64,000 bases of DNA from Siphonodentalium dalli (GCA_032622095.1 CP136066.1:43725835-43789834); one strand, 5' to 3'. Counted from the stretch's first letter, positions 20,581 through 30,682 are shown. Notes: generated from the sequence alone by a model not told the origin. A program made the numbers and translations.

Positions 20581-20855
20581 TGTTATTAAATTTTCTGTGG
20601 GACATTTTTCCTAAATTTGACGGCTGTTTACGTAACTTGGAGGATAGATGGAGTTTCAAAATAGACCTACATGAAATATTCCAACCAAACTTATGTTATT
20701 TTATGTCGTGCAATATTTTGCAAAATGTACTGCAGAGAAAATATGGCCCTTTTTCAGCCCTGTCAACCAGTGTATTAATTCGCAAAATTTTCCTAAGCTA
20801 AAAATTTACCTGGGCCAGAAATATTACGTCCGCTAAAAAGCCTAGGATCCACATA

Positions 20856-21039
20856 CATGTAATGCGCTAATTAATCGACTCCATAACCACAGCAGAATTA
20901 TGTTTAAATTTTCAGGATTTAGTCGGAAATATGGGAGAGCTTTCCGATGAATGGCAACAAGCCATATTTCCGACTAAATCCTGAAAAGTTACCCATAATT
21001 CTGCTGTGGTTATGGAGTCGATTACTTAGGGCATTACTG
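20856..21039. mobile_element. Family C foldback MITE with arm deletion
   Basis: TA-flanked. The left arm lost the segment next to the dyad (it jumps from GGAAATATGG to GAGAGCTTTCC), so the foldback is asymmetric. The right arm is intact. Confidence 0.72.
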
Positions 21040-21090
21040 TAATTTCTAAGTTTTTAATAATTATTTCACACAATAATTACTACCGGGTAG

Positions 21091-21955
21091 CAGGGTATAC
21101 GCTGCCACATGTCAAATTTGCATAGGGTAAAAATAATTCACATTTGGCAAAACAAAATTTCATTTGGCAAAAGTTTTGGCAAGTCACTTTTTAATTCCTC
21201 AATAAAGTTAAAAATATCGATCAATCAATACCATTCATTTTAGGAAATTATTACAATGGAATTGTATTAGTTGTGTTTTATATGGTTTCGGAAAAAAATT
21301 AACACCTCCATTAACCCTTTACCCAACAGAACGGCCCTGTGCCAATGCATTCTCTTATATATGCGAGTCGACCATAGGTCGCCTCGCATATACAAGAGAA
21401 TGCATTGGCTTAACACATTAAAAATTATAAAATTGTTAAAGAATGTAAGAAAAAATGGTAAAAAGTGTTCAAAAAATATTTTTTTTAGGCCAATGCATTC
21501 TCTTATATATGCGAGGCGACCTATGGTCGACTCGCATATATAAGAGAATGCATTGGCACAGGGTATAACTGTAACCATCACAATGTGGTCAATGAGCCGG
21601 TTCCAATGATATCCATGTTTGTATGGTGTTATTGAGACAGACCGAAGATATTTTAGGCTGTTGAAGCTTTATTTGGCCGGTTTGTTGGGTAAAGGGTTAA
21701 GATGCAGTTAATCTGACAGCATTAGTATCGATGGGTTGAGGGATTACCCTCATTTAGTGTAATGGTGGTGTCTAAATACATGTAGCTACCGTTAATCCTC
21801 TTCTGATGTTCAAATGCGAGTGTTGAAACATAAGACTCAATCAAGGTTGTAGAAAATGATACTATATCAGGGATAATATTTGGCAAATTCTAAACGAATT
21901 TGGCAAAAAATATTATTATTTGTCAAAACTAAATTTCGGTCCAGCGTGGACCCTG
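21091..21955. mobile_element. Family J hAT-like element containing an A insertion
   Basis: The ends CAGGGTATACGCTG and CAGCGTGGACCCTG are imperfect inverted repeats. Flanks CCGGGTAG (21083-21090) and CCAGGTAG (21956-21963) agree at 7 of 8 bases. Eight-base duplication and CAGGG ends are typical of hAT. No transposase frame is present. Removing the A copy leaves about 480 bp. Confidence 0.68.
21315..21696. mobile_element. Family A TTAA MITE inside J
   Basis: TTAA at 21311-21314 and 21697-21700. Only one GGCCGGTTT unit remains near the right end. A single change (CATATACAAGAG) interrupts one hairpin arm. Confidence 0.87.
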
Positions 21956-22104
21956 CCAGGTAGATATAGCGGTGGGTATATGAAGCTCAAAGCTACCATG
22001 GGACTTTAAATTAATGTATTATACTAACATTATATTCTTTTAAACTCTGTTGGGATTATTGTCAAGTCAATCATAGTTGGTCTATTGAAAGTGTGTGTGT
22101 CTCA

Positions 22105-22358
22105 CAAGCCTTGAAATAGTGTGCCTGTCATTTGCAGAATGAGGTCCCCAGAGGGTGAATTTATTGATGCTACCCCGCATAGCAGGCTAGCATCACCAAA
22201 TTCACCCCCTGGGGACCTCATTCTGCTTACAACTCAGTAGAATGAGGTTCCCAGAGGGTGAATTTGGTGATGCTAGCCCGCTATGCAGGGTAGCATCACT
22301 AAATTCACCCTCTGGGGACCTCATTCTGCAAATGACAGACACGCTATTTCAAGGCTTG
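22105..22358. mobile_element. Family D, two hairpins joined (internal segment missing)
   Basis: CAAGCCTTGAAATAGTG to CTATTTCAAGGCTTG. Left and right terminal hairpins are separated by only about 15 bp (TTACAACTCAGTAG), so this is a shortened deletion derivative of the longer D copies. Same structure as 63518-63772. Confidence 0.78.
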
Positions 22359-22429
22359 CTCATCAGATCAATAAGGCATGAGTCCGTGGAAAGTACTTGA
22401 CACCTGAGTGGTACTTCAGCAGGCTGCAA

Positions 22430-22592
22430 ACCGTCTCGGTGTATCGGTGTACTGTATGGGCATACTGTATTGGTGTACTATATCAGTGTATAGGTGTACT
22501 GTATGGGCAAACCGTCTCGGTGTATCGGTGTACTGTATGGGCATACTGTATTGGTGTACTATATCAGTGTACAGTATCGGTGTACAGTGTCT
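22430..22592. repeat. Tandem repeat, 81 bp x 2
   Basis: The unit CCGTCTCGGTGTATCGGTGT at 22430 recurs at 22511. It is itself built from GGTGTACTGTAT-like sub-units. The open frames across it are by-products. Confidence 0.75.
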
Positions 22593-22785
22593 GTCTAAGT
22601 TTAATTTTAAGCTCCTTATTGTTCAAAACCCACTTACCGGCTATACCACTTATACAAGCTATTGATTAGATAGGCCAAGCAGCATTAATTTTTCACTTTC
22701 AGGGTGGTTACAAGTAGAAAAAAATTTCATGTAAAAATTCCACAATACTTGATGATATCATATGTGATAGATGCAGGAGTACATG

Positions 22786-23205
22786 CAGGGATTTTTTTAG
22801 GTGTCCTCAGGGTCCGGTATTCGGCCCTATTCCCAATGAGAAAAAGGCACCTTTATTCCCAATTTTCAACCACCAAATTACCAATTGCAGACGGCAGGTA
22901 TATAATACCATCGGATTTATTAAATAATTATCAAAGTTTGACAGTTATTAAAGTAAATACGTCACTCGCTTGAGAGGAATTCCCAAAAATGAAAATAGCA
23001 GGGCGGGCCAGGTGTTTACCTCCCCACATCCATTTGGAAGTGGCAGCATCCGACTAGTAAGCCGAGTATCCATTACTTTCCGGCAACAGTGATTAATTGA
23101 ATTTTTCTGAAACATGGAAAATTCCCAATTTTAGTCTGTAAACACACATTTTTCCCAATTCGAACGGACCCGGACCCATTCCCAAAATAGGCAGAAAAAT
23201 CCCTG
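22786..23205. mobile_element. Family R, candidate hAT-like non-autonomous element
   Basis: The ends CAGGGATTTTT and AAAAATCCCTG are exact inverted repeats, with a second inverted block CAGGGTCCGGT / ACCCGGACCC further in. ACATG flanks both sides (22781-22785 and 23206-23210), shorter than the 8 bp expected for hAT. No coding frame. Confidence 0.5.
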
Positions 23206-23612
23206 ACATGTAGGACTAACTTGTTGACTTATTGTCTTATACCAGTAGTTAAAAGTATATGGTACACAGTTCATATGCTAAGTAGAATTTTAGAAAACTT
23301 CAGTGGAATTTTATAATATCTTCACATCTGGAAATGTCAATGAAATGGTACTTATTTTTGTTACCTCACTATGCAAAAGATTTGGTGGGAGCATCTGGAA
23401 AAATTATAGAATTTCATAAGTAGCCTCAAAGTGGTTGTAATGAATGACATGACTGAGGGACTTTCGGTATCTATGTTGTACCTCTCTCTATACATGGCAA
23501 TCAATGAGAAACTATCTACATGTATGTACTCTTGAGATCCAAATAAGCATACCTGAATGTTTATTAATTGTTCGAAAATATGGTGCAGTCAGGGGTCGAT
23601 TTAATGTTTTAA

Positions 23613-23731
23613 CCCTTTCAGTGCCAAATCCTATTTTTGTATCAACCCTTATTTCCGTGATCATTTTTCAAATTTATTGATTATGATAATATGATACATT
23701 GATGGAAAGAGCTCTAAGAGCACTGACAGGG
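23613..23731. mobile_element. B-like TTAA element lacking the hairpin
   Basis: TTAA at 23609-23612 and 23732-23735. The ends CCCTTTCAGTGCC and GCACTGACAGGG resemble family B, but the interior has no CCAATGCATTC hairpin. It is either an older B branch or a deletion derivative. Confidence 0.6.
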
Positions 23732-23873
23732 TTAAATTTTTATAGCATTTTGCAGCACTGGGTAGATTTTGCAGCACTGGGTAGATTTTGTACAGGTTTT
23801 TTCATTGTAAACTGGTTAGCATAAATTGGAAATCGCATCGCAAATTACGATGCAATCATGCGAATACAGTTAA

Positions 23874-24102
23874 CCCTTTTAGTGCCAGGGGCCGATCTTA
23901 TCGGCCCTAATTTATGGTCTGTAGAGTGCCCTAAAAAAAAAAAAAAAATGAATGAATGTTTTTTTTTTTTTTTTTTTTTGGGTTAGGCCAATGCATTCTC
24001 TTATATATGCGAGGTGACCTATGGTCGACTCGCATATATAAGAGAATGCATTGGCACAGGGTATATGGGTCGATACAACAATCGGACCTGGCACTCAAAG
24101 GG
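23874..24102. mobile_element. Family B TTAA MITE, one hairpin
   Basis: TTAA at 23870-23873 and 24103-24106. CCCTTTTAGTGCCAGGGG and CCTGGCACTCAAAGGG ends. One hairpin is intact. A long A run and a T run form most of the spacer. Confidence 0.82.
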
Positions 24103-24212
24103 TTAAATCGAGCCCTGGTGCTTATTTGGGTACGTATCAATGCTAGCTAGGACAATAATAATGATGTCAATTTACCCTAAAGCCCTGGTATTTACAGCTA
24201 AAGAGTTTTTAA

Positions 24213-24334
24213 CCCTTTGAGTGCCAGGTCGATTTTTGTACCAACCCATATACCCTTTGTCAATGCATTCTCTTATATATGCGAGTCAACCATAGGTCGC
24301 CTCGCATATATAAGAGAATGCATTGGCCTAACCC

Positions 24335-24365
<31 letters not shown>

Positions 24366-24459
24366 TTTTTTAACAATTTAATAATTTATTCTTATATTCT
24401 TTAACAGACTTATTTTGTAGGTTTAGGGTCGATGAGATCGGCCCCTGGCACTCAAAGGG
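24213..24459. mobile_element. Family B TTAA MITE next to F
   Basis: TTAA at 24209-24212 and 24460-24463. The right TTAA is also the terminal TTAA of the reversed F element that follows, so B landed on F's own end. A T run of about 24 is in the spacer. Confidence 0.83.
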
Positions 24460-24463
24460 TTAA

Positions 24464-24790
24464 AGTGATTTGAAACACTTTGGTAAGGTGATCAAATATA
24501 AATGGAGAATATCTTTCTCAAAGTAGTTATTTTTACAATTATCATATCCAAATTGACAACGCACACCTTCATTCTTATATATTAATTAAATGCAGTGACT
24601 CTTGGTGTCGAAATCGTTTTCGTTAGTTTATCAGCTATAGTTGCGTTCTAAATCGAGAAGTAATTATTTACAATTGAGCGTATTTCGGACGATGTTTTCT
24701 ATGGATTGGTACGGTTTATTTGCTTGAAATTTTCAGCGACGTCAGTAGAATGCTACATTCCTACAGCTGGCATAGTCCCGGAATACTAAC
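24464..24790. mobile_element. Family F element, reversed
   Basis: AGTGATTTGAAACAC to GGAATACTAAC is the reverse of 15710-16036. The far flank has changed to TGAT. Confidence 0.62.
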
Positions 24791-24917
24791 TGATCAGTTT
24801 CACACACCCGACCAAGTCCATAATATGTCTTTAGCCAACAGAAATATATGTTTCATCGTATTCAAAGTTGTCCATATAAATTTCAAAGAAAAAAAAAGAA
24901 AAAATTGTACCTACCTA

Positions 24918-25130
24918 CAGTAGTGCTCTAAGTAAGCGACTTCTTAACCACAGCAGAATTATGGGTAACTTTTCAGGATTTAGTCGGAAATATGGCTTGT
25001 TGCCATTCATCGGAAAGCTCTCCCCGAGAGCTTTCCAATGAATGGCAACAAGCCATATTTCCGACTAAATCCTGAAAAGTTACCCATAATTCTGCTGTGG
25101 TTAAGAAGTAGCTTACTTAGAGCATTACTG
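24918..25130. mobile_element. Family C foldback MITE
   Basis: TA at 24916-24917 and 25131-25132. Variant ends CAGTAGTGCTCTAAGTAAGC and GCTTACTTAGAGCATTACTG share the same changes in both arms, as expected if the arms evolve together. Confidence 0.83.
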
Positions 25131-25132
25131 TA

Positions 25133-25638
25133 CATGTACATTGTACTTACTCACTTACAAAATATAGGGCAGGGAGAGGGCAAACACAAAATATTTTAAG
25201 GGTGGCCCTACTCACCGGTTAATCTGTCTGTGTAGCCTATCTGCCAAGTCTGGTCATGCCAACCTAGTGCCTTCATCTTCAGTCGAGGGCTTCAACCGAT
25301 AGCATATTGGCACCAACGTGAGTTCTGTGATGTCATATGTCTCATCGTAACTCTGCTTTCTTGTGGTTTTATGTCTTCATTACTGAAGAAAGCAGTGCGT
25401 CTCTGGAATTGAAAATAATAAGGAACATTTTAATTAAAGTTATGTCACGGTGCCAAACTGAAGATTACAACAACATCCTTTTATAAAAAAAAATATTGTG
25501 CATGTGTGGCTTATTTGAAAAAAAAGTCACAAACTGGTACGTACATATACCTGTAGATGTATACTTTGTAATATACCAGTATTATTTGTATTCTTCAAGC
25601 AGGCTCTTAAATTTCAAATTTACCATTCAAATGAGACA
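25133..25638. other. Intron sequence, nothing recognised
   Basis: No exon or mobile element ends seen. Confidence 0.35.
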
Positions 25639-25668
25639 CGTACTCCGGTGGAAAGTTCCCCAAGATAC

Positions 25669-25837
25669 CAGGGGTCGATTTAACTGTTTAACTTTGTACA
25701 GCATTTAGCAGCACTGTATAGATTTTGTATAGCTTTCCCTACCATTACATGTACATGTTTTTTCATTGTAAATTGGTTAGCAGAAATTGGAAATTGCATT
25801 GAAGATTGCGATGCTAATCCAGTTAAATATAGGCCTG
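25669..25837. mobile_element. Family G element, copy in unit 1
   Basis: CAGGGGTCGATTTAACT to AGTTAAATATAGGCCTG. Flanks CAAGATAC and CAAGTTAT are a weak 8-bp match. The ends begin CAGGG as in hAT elements. Confidence 0.55.
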
Positions 25838-25930
25838 CAAGTTATTTCAAGTACATGTATATGTAGTCTAGAGTATAAACAAAAGCTGGTATTGCATAAA
25901 AGCTATAATATTCCCCACTTGAAACAGTTA

Positions 25931-26117
25931 CTGTAATGCCCTAAATAATCGACTCCTTAACCACAGCATAATTATGGATAACTTTTCAGGATTTAGTTGG
26001 AAATATGGCTTGTTGCCATTCATAATGAATGGCAACATGCCATATTTCCGACTAAATCCTGAAAAGTTACCAATAATTCTGCTGTGGTTAAGGAGTTAAT
26101 TATTTAGGGCATTTCTG
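25931..26117. mobile_element. Family C foldback MITE with shortened loop
   Basis: TA at 25929-25930 and 26118-26119. The uninterrupted target, CAGTTACTCAAC, is preserved in unit 2 at 27177-27188. This directly shows that the inserted sequence duplicated TA. The segment around the dyad (GGAAAGCTCTC) is missing in both arms. Confidence 0.85.
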
Positions 26118-26354
26118 TACTCAACTTACTGTGACTCTCTTGTAATTTTCAATGAGCTTACCTGAGAGGGCAGGATCCTAATAAAAACCCACGAAGAAAT
26201 ACCATATAAAGAATATAACCTACTAGTACTGATATCAGATTTATCTCTGTTCCTGTCAGCTGAATTAGGGCCACCTGTAGCTGCTTTCCTTGAGTTGTTA
26301 AATACAGTGAACTCGCCTCAACTTCTTACTCTGGTGGAAAGTTCTCCAAGATAC

Positions 26355-26517
26355 CAGGGGCCGATTTAACTGTTTAACTTTGTATAGCATTTAGCAGCAC
26401 TGTGTAGATTTTGTATAGCTTTCCCTACCATTACATGTTTTTTCATTGTAAATTGGTTAGCAGAAATTGGAAAATTCATTGCAAATTGAGATATGAATCC
26501 AGTTAAATTGAGCCCTG
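26355..26517. mobile_element. Family G element, copy in unit 2
   Basis: CAGGGGCCGATTTAACT to AGTTAAATTGAGCCCTG. It differs from unit 1's copy by scattered substitutions and loss of an ACATGTAC repeat. Confidence 0.55.
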
Positions 26518-26588
26518 CAATATATTTCAAGTATTTGTAATACAGAGAAGCTGGTATTGACTAAAAACTATAATATTCCCCACATTAA

Positions 26589-27171
26589 AGGGGTACTGTA
26601 TGCCATTTTCATTAAATTTCCGGTGACAACAACGATCTAATATCGATAATATATAGTAACATAAGTAATTTGAGTCGAAGATGTATTCAGTAAACGCTCC
26701 GGTTAATAGGCTATCTTAAAATTTAATAATTTAAAAGTTAATAATTTGATATAAATTGAATTTATAACTGGAGCCATAAAATGGCGTCAATTAAATTACG
26801 AATTTCCGTAATCAAACAAAGTAATTGAGGGATACTGGATTGTTAAACCGATAGCACACACGATCGCTTAAAATATTATGATGATACGGGGAGAACACTC
26901 AAGCCACTCACTGACTAGCGATGATACAATAACTTAAATGATTATATGGGACTAGTATGCCTATAATATAACTTTTATTTGATTCATTTGGTTGAAAACT
27001 GTACAAAAATTACTCGACAACGACAATTTGTATTTTTGCATTCCGGTAAATTTGTCATCCGTAACACTACTTCGTACTCAACAGACTTTCAAATATTGAA
27101 AAAATTGTTACCTTATTCTCCGACTCAGAGACTATAGAAACCAACAACAACATTTGGCGTACAGTACCCCT
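26589..27171. mobile_element. Family K TTAA-flanked element
   Basis: A 583-bp element between TTAA (26585-26588) and TTAA (27172-27175). The ends AGGGGTACTGTATGCCA and TGGCGTACAGTACCCCT are inverted. The empty target in unit 1 reads CCACTTGAAACAG, one base from TTAA. No transposase frame. Confidence 0.75.
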
Positions 27172-27402
27172 TTAAACAGTTACTCAACTTACTATGACTC
27201 TCTTGTAATTTTCAAAGGGCTTGCCTGAGAGTGTAGGATCTTAATAAGAATCGATGAAGAAATACCATATAAAGAATATAACCTACTAGTACTTACGTCA
27301 GATTATCTCTGCTCCTGTCAGCTGAATTACGGCCACCTGTAGCTGCTTCCTTGAGTTGTTGATCATATTGTATGTTAAACACAGTGAACTCGCCTCAACT
27401 TC

Positions 27403-28279
27403 TGCATAAATTCGTCAACTCGCCCCAACAATATGGCGGAAAATATCTATTTTAATTCTGGTTCAAAAATGTCCCCTGTCTCATGTAAATCATATACAAG
27501 TCAGTGTGCCATGAAATCTATTCATATCAACAGGTTAACTTTGCTAGAGTCGAGATAATATCTCAGAACTTAAGATAAAAAGCCGCTGTTTAATAACATT
27601 ACCAAACATCCGGGTGACAGCCATTATAAAATTGATCCTATGTAATGTATATTGTTTTCACAAAGGCGTTGCCAATGATGTTTCTTAATTTTTTTGATCG
27701 TGGGAATCTGGTCCTTGCAAGAGTTAAGGTCGTAAACCATAAGGGCATGTCATTTTAGTTGGTGGCTTCTTGTCTTGCTTTATGAACTTGAAAACCACCT
27801 TGGTGTCGTGTGTTTCTGTGGGCTGTGTTCTGTCACGGATTTTTGTCGGTTTGTGGAGACATGGACTGCAGGATTAAGTGAGAGTTGCCTGGCCGTGTTG
27901 ATGCATACCTAATATATATCTATCATTCCTTTACATGGATTGTCCTATGTTTTGTTCTCCTTGTGAATGGATTTAAATCCGGTGCTTTCTCGGTTTATTT
28001 TTATGGTTTTTAATGCTGCATTTAGATTGAACTGTTTCTAAACAAAATTGCTTGTAAGCATTTGTGCAAATTTGTGAAAATCCAGATCACTCTTAGTGAA
28101 TTAATCTTTGTGAAATTGTGTGACTTTGAGAATATAGGCCGACAGTGTCAGGTCTGTTTCTACTTCTGGTGTTCACAGAATCATAGGCCTATAGAATCAG
28201 GTCCACTTCTTCTTTCGGTTTTCTTGTGTGGATTTTGGCAGTCTTGGATTCTCAACATTCTTGAAGTGCTATAAGCATC
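27403..28279. other. Repeat-poor island upstream of the alternative first exon
   Basis: Nearly 900 bp without any recognised transposon copy, unusual for this window. It could hold a promoter and 5' untranslated sequence for the ATG at 28280. TATATATC at about 27911 is A/T simple sequence, and I do not call it a TATA box. An in-frame TGA at 28262-28264 lies upstream of the ATG. Confidence 0.4.
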
Positions 28280-28364
28280 ATGATGTCGGATGAAACTACT
28301 GAGAAGTATCAAATAAACGAAAGTCCAGATGTGATCTTCAGGGGAAAGATAAAACGACTGGCAG
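28280..28364 (+). CDS. beta-Spec: Candidate alternative first coding exon of beta-spectrin
   Basis: Two adjacent ATG codons (28280, 28283) follow an in-frame stop at 28262. The frame encodes 28 codons plus one base, beginning MMSDETTEKYQ and ending VIFRGKIKRLA, then a G|GTAATA donor. It leaves in phase 1, exactly as the exon at 14073-14211 does. Joined to 38355 it would give [15 protein letters not shown], parallel to [15 protein letters not shown]. Vertebrate SPTBN1 also has alternative 5' exons that enter the same CH1 exon and give a short N-terminus. This exon would give a shorter isoform from an internal promoter. It is supported by phase and local resemblance only, not by transcript data. 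The donor is weaker than those of the other exons. Confidence 0.68.
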
Positions 28365-28512
28365 GTAATACATATCTTCAAAATCCGAATAAACAATTGC
28401 TATGTGGTCAGACGTTATTTAATCAAATTAGTTAGGTATGAGATATCCTGCTAAAAAAGAATAGGTACATGTACATGTGCATGTATGATAAGTTTGAGCG
28501 AGTGAGTGTACA

Positions 28513-28634
28513 CAGCCCTCGAAATTAAGAAAAATATCCCATGGAAAATTTAATGCTGTGGCATGTTAGATTCCACATGTTGACACAGCATTTCCCACGG
28601 CATTGCTTTTTGCCGTGACTAATTTCAAGGACTG
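28513..28634. mobile_element. Family P short MITE, best copy
   Basis: CAGCCCTCGAAATTA to TAATTTCAAGGACTG with internal inverted GCTGTGGCATG / CACAGCATT blocks, about 122 bp. Its ends resemble family E (CAGCCCTCATAATT). Confidence 0.5.
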
Positions 28635-28660
28635 CTGTACCAGCACTTAATTTATGTGTT

Positions 28661-28786
28661 GGATGCCCATCTCTGTTTGGGAGCCTATTAATGTTTATTC
28701 ATAATAACCAACAGAATTAAGAAAGCAGTTATTAAACAGTGGAGTGAACATATCTGATAAAACATGAAGTAGTCAAAAAGCATGAC
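28661..28786. repeat. Direct repeat flanking the D/B/A composite
   Basis: The segment GGATGCCCATCTCTGTTTGG to AAAAAGCATGAC recurs at 29828-29943 with modest divergence. The two copies bracket the D6/B4/A7 nest, and the second copy continues without D, giving a near-empty site. Confidence 0.7.
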
Positions 28787-29129
28787 CAACCCTGCAAATA
28801 GTGTGTCTGTCATTTGCAGAATGAGGTCCCCAGAGGGTGAATTTAGTGATGCTAGCATGCACAGCGGGCTAGCATTGATCACCAAATTCACCCTCATTCT
28901 GCTTAGGCCTCATCTTCTGGGAAGTATCTATTGTATCAAATTAACATTGTTTTTAATTATTTTTTCCCCTTCTGGGAAGTTTCTATATCCCCTAATTTGC
29001 AGAAGATAAAATACATAACTGAGGTGACTATTAAATGAGTGAACATTACCAACTGCCAACTGGGAACTTCAATTTGATCCTGTGTTTCTCATAGCAGTTG
29101 AGGCCTAAGCAGAATGAGTATACCAGTAC
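28787..29129. mobile_element. Family D element, right end lost
   Basis: CCTGCAAATAGTGTGTCTG, a left hairpin with a small deletion, and the whole internal segment up to GCAGTTGAGGCCTAAGCAG. The right hairpin is cut off shortly before the B element begins at 29134. Confidence 0.7.
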
Positions 29130-29133
29130 TTAA

Positions 29134-29765
29134 CCCTTTGAGTGCCAGGGGCCGATCTCATCGGCCCTAAACCTACAAAATAAGTCTGTTAACCCTTTAC
29201 CCAACAGAACGGCCCTGTGCCAATGCATTCTCTTATATATGCGAGTCGACCATAGGTCGCCTCGCATATATAAGAGAATGCATTGACTTAACACATTAAA
29301 AATTATAAAATTGTTAAAGAATGTAAGAAAAAATGGTAAAAAGTGTTAAAAAAAGATTTTTTTTAGGCCAATGCATTCTCTTATATATGCGAGGCGACCT
29401 ATGGTCGACTCGCATATATAAGAGAATGCATTGGCACAGGGCATAACTGTAACTATCACAATGTGGTCAAGGAGCCGGTTCCAATGATATCCATATTTGT
29501 ATGGTTCTATTGAGACAGACCGAAGATATTTTAGGCTGTTGAAGCTTTATTTGGCCGGTTTTGGCCGGTTTTGGCCGGTTTGTTGGGTAAAGGGTTAAAG
29601 AATATAAGAATAAATTATTAAAATTGTAAAAAAAAAAAAAAAAATGTTAAGCCAATGCATTCTCTTATATATGCGATGCGACCTATGGTCGACTCGCATA
29701 TATAAGAGAATGCATTGGCACAGGGTATATGGGTTGATACAAAAATCGACCTGGCACTCAAAGGG
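29134..29765. mobile_element. Family B MITE interrupted by an A element
   Basis: TTAA at 29130-29133 and 29766-29769 with CCCTTTGAGTGCCAGGGG / CCTGGCACTCAAAGGG ends. The B spacer (TAAGTCTGTTAAAGAATATAAG) is split at its TTAA by A at 29193-29594. Without A the B copy would be about 228 bp, matching other B copies. Confidence 0.88.
29193..29594. mobile_element. Family A MITE nested in B
   Basis: TTAA at 29189-29192 and 29595-29598. Intact B copies at 36791 and 45087 show the same spacer site uninterrupted, which proves the TTAA duplication for family A. Three GGCCGGTTTT units are present. Confidence 0.9.
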
Positions 29766-29827
29766 TTAATTTACATGTACGGTACCCTGTAGGACTAGGA
29801 TGTACCATCGATGTAAATATAGATCGA

Positions 29828-29943
29828 TGGATGCACATCTCTGTTTGGGAGGCTTTTAATGTTGATTCATTTTAACCAACACAATTAAGAAAGCAGTGAC
29901 GTGAACATATCTGATAAAACATGAAGTAATCAAAAAGCATGAC
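29828..29943. repeat. Second copy of the flanking direct repeat
   Basis: Matches 28661-28786 (GGATGCACATCTCTGTTTGG to AAAAAGCATGAC) and lacks the D insertion. Confidence 0.7.
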
Positions 29944-30241
29944 AAGAGATAAACATCAGGAAATTACACAAAACAGCTAAATTTGTGTGCAGCTGCATCA
30001 TGGTCCATATCAGGCCAATATAAATTAATTGCTAAATTTACATCCAACTTTTTCAGAAAAATAGGGTGGGAATTTTAAGGGATAATTTTATATTTTATAT
30101 TTTATTCTTCCTAACATAAATGGTCATGGACAGTTCTAAATATTGAAGCATTATCCTATCTTATATATTACAAGGTGATTTAGATTGTCCAATTTGATCA
30201 AAATAGACTGATTGATTGGTCATTAAAATGTCATTTGATGG
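29944..30241. other. Intron sequence, nothing recognised
   Basis: AT-rich, no exon or transposon ends. Confidence 0.35.
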
Positions 30242-30245
30242 TTAA

Positions 30246-30479
30246 CCCTTTACCCAACAGAAGGGCCCTGTGCCAATGCATTCTCTTATATATGCGAGGC
30301 GACCTATGGTCGACTCGCATATATAAGAGAATGCATTGGCACAGGGCATAACCGTAACCATCACAATGTGGTCAAGGAGCCGGTTCCAATGATATCCATA
30401 TTTGTATGGTTCTATTGAGACAGACCGAAGATATTTTAGGCTGTTGAAGCTTTATTTGGCCGGTTTGTTGAGTAAAGGG
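30246..30479. mobile_element. Family A MITE with a single hairpin
   Basis: TTAA at 30242-30245 and 30480-30483. One hairpin and the AT spacer are missing, so the two inverted hairpins appear to have collapsed into one. The remaining hairpin is in the orientation of the usual right hairpin. One GGCCGGTTT unit. Confidence 0.85.
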
Positions 30480-30537
30480 TTAAGCCATAGAAAAAAGTTT
30501 ACATATTAAAAGATATCCAAATAAAAAAAAATTCAGG

Positions 30538-30682
30538 AGGGATGTAAATAGAGTCGGGTGGTGATTTAAATAGGGTTGGGAGGGGGTGTAAATAGGGTCG
30601 GTAGGGGATGTAAATAGGGTCGGTAGGGGATGTAAATAGGGTTGGGAGGGGGTGTATATAGGGTCGGTAGGGGATGTAAATA
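30538..30682. repeat. Minisatellite, about 24 bp x 6
   Basis: Units like GATGTAAATAGGGTCGGTAG vary between GGTCGGTAGGGG and GGTTGGGAGGGG forms. Confidence 0.8.

Larger units (their letters stand above)
23590..24117. mobile_element. Family G element carrying two TTAA insertions
   Basis: CAGGGGTCGATTTAA to ATCGAGCCCTG are inverted ends. The middle matches 25669-25837 and 26355-26517 (CATTTTGCAGCACTGGGTAG, TTTTTTCATTGTAAACTGG). Two TTAA elements (23613-23731 and 23874-24102) interrupt it, and a GCAGCACTGGGTAGATTTT unit is duplicated in tandem. Confidence 0.65.
25639..27402. repeat. Two-copy tandem duplication with different insertions
   Basis: Unit 1 is 25639-26325 and unit 2 is 26326-27402. 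Both run from TACTC-GGTGGAAAG through a G element, CTATAATATTCCCCAC, AAACAGTTACT, CTTACT-TGACTCTCTTG and AAGAATATAACCTACTAG to ACTCGCCTCAACTTCT. Unit 1 alone has the C element, unit 2 alone has the K element. Each unit thus shows the empty site of the other's insertion. Confidence 0.85.
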
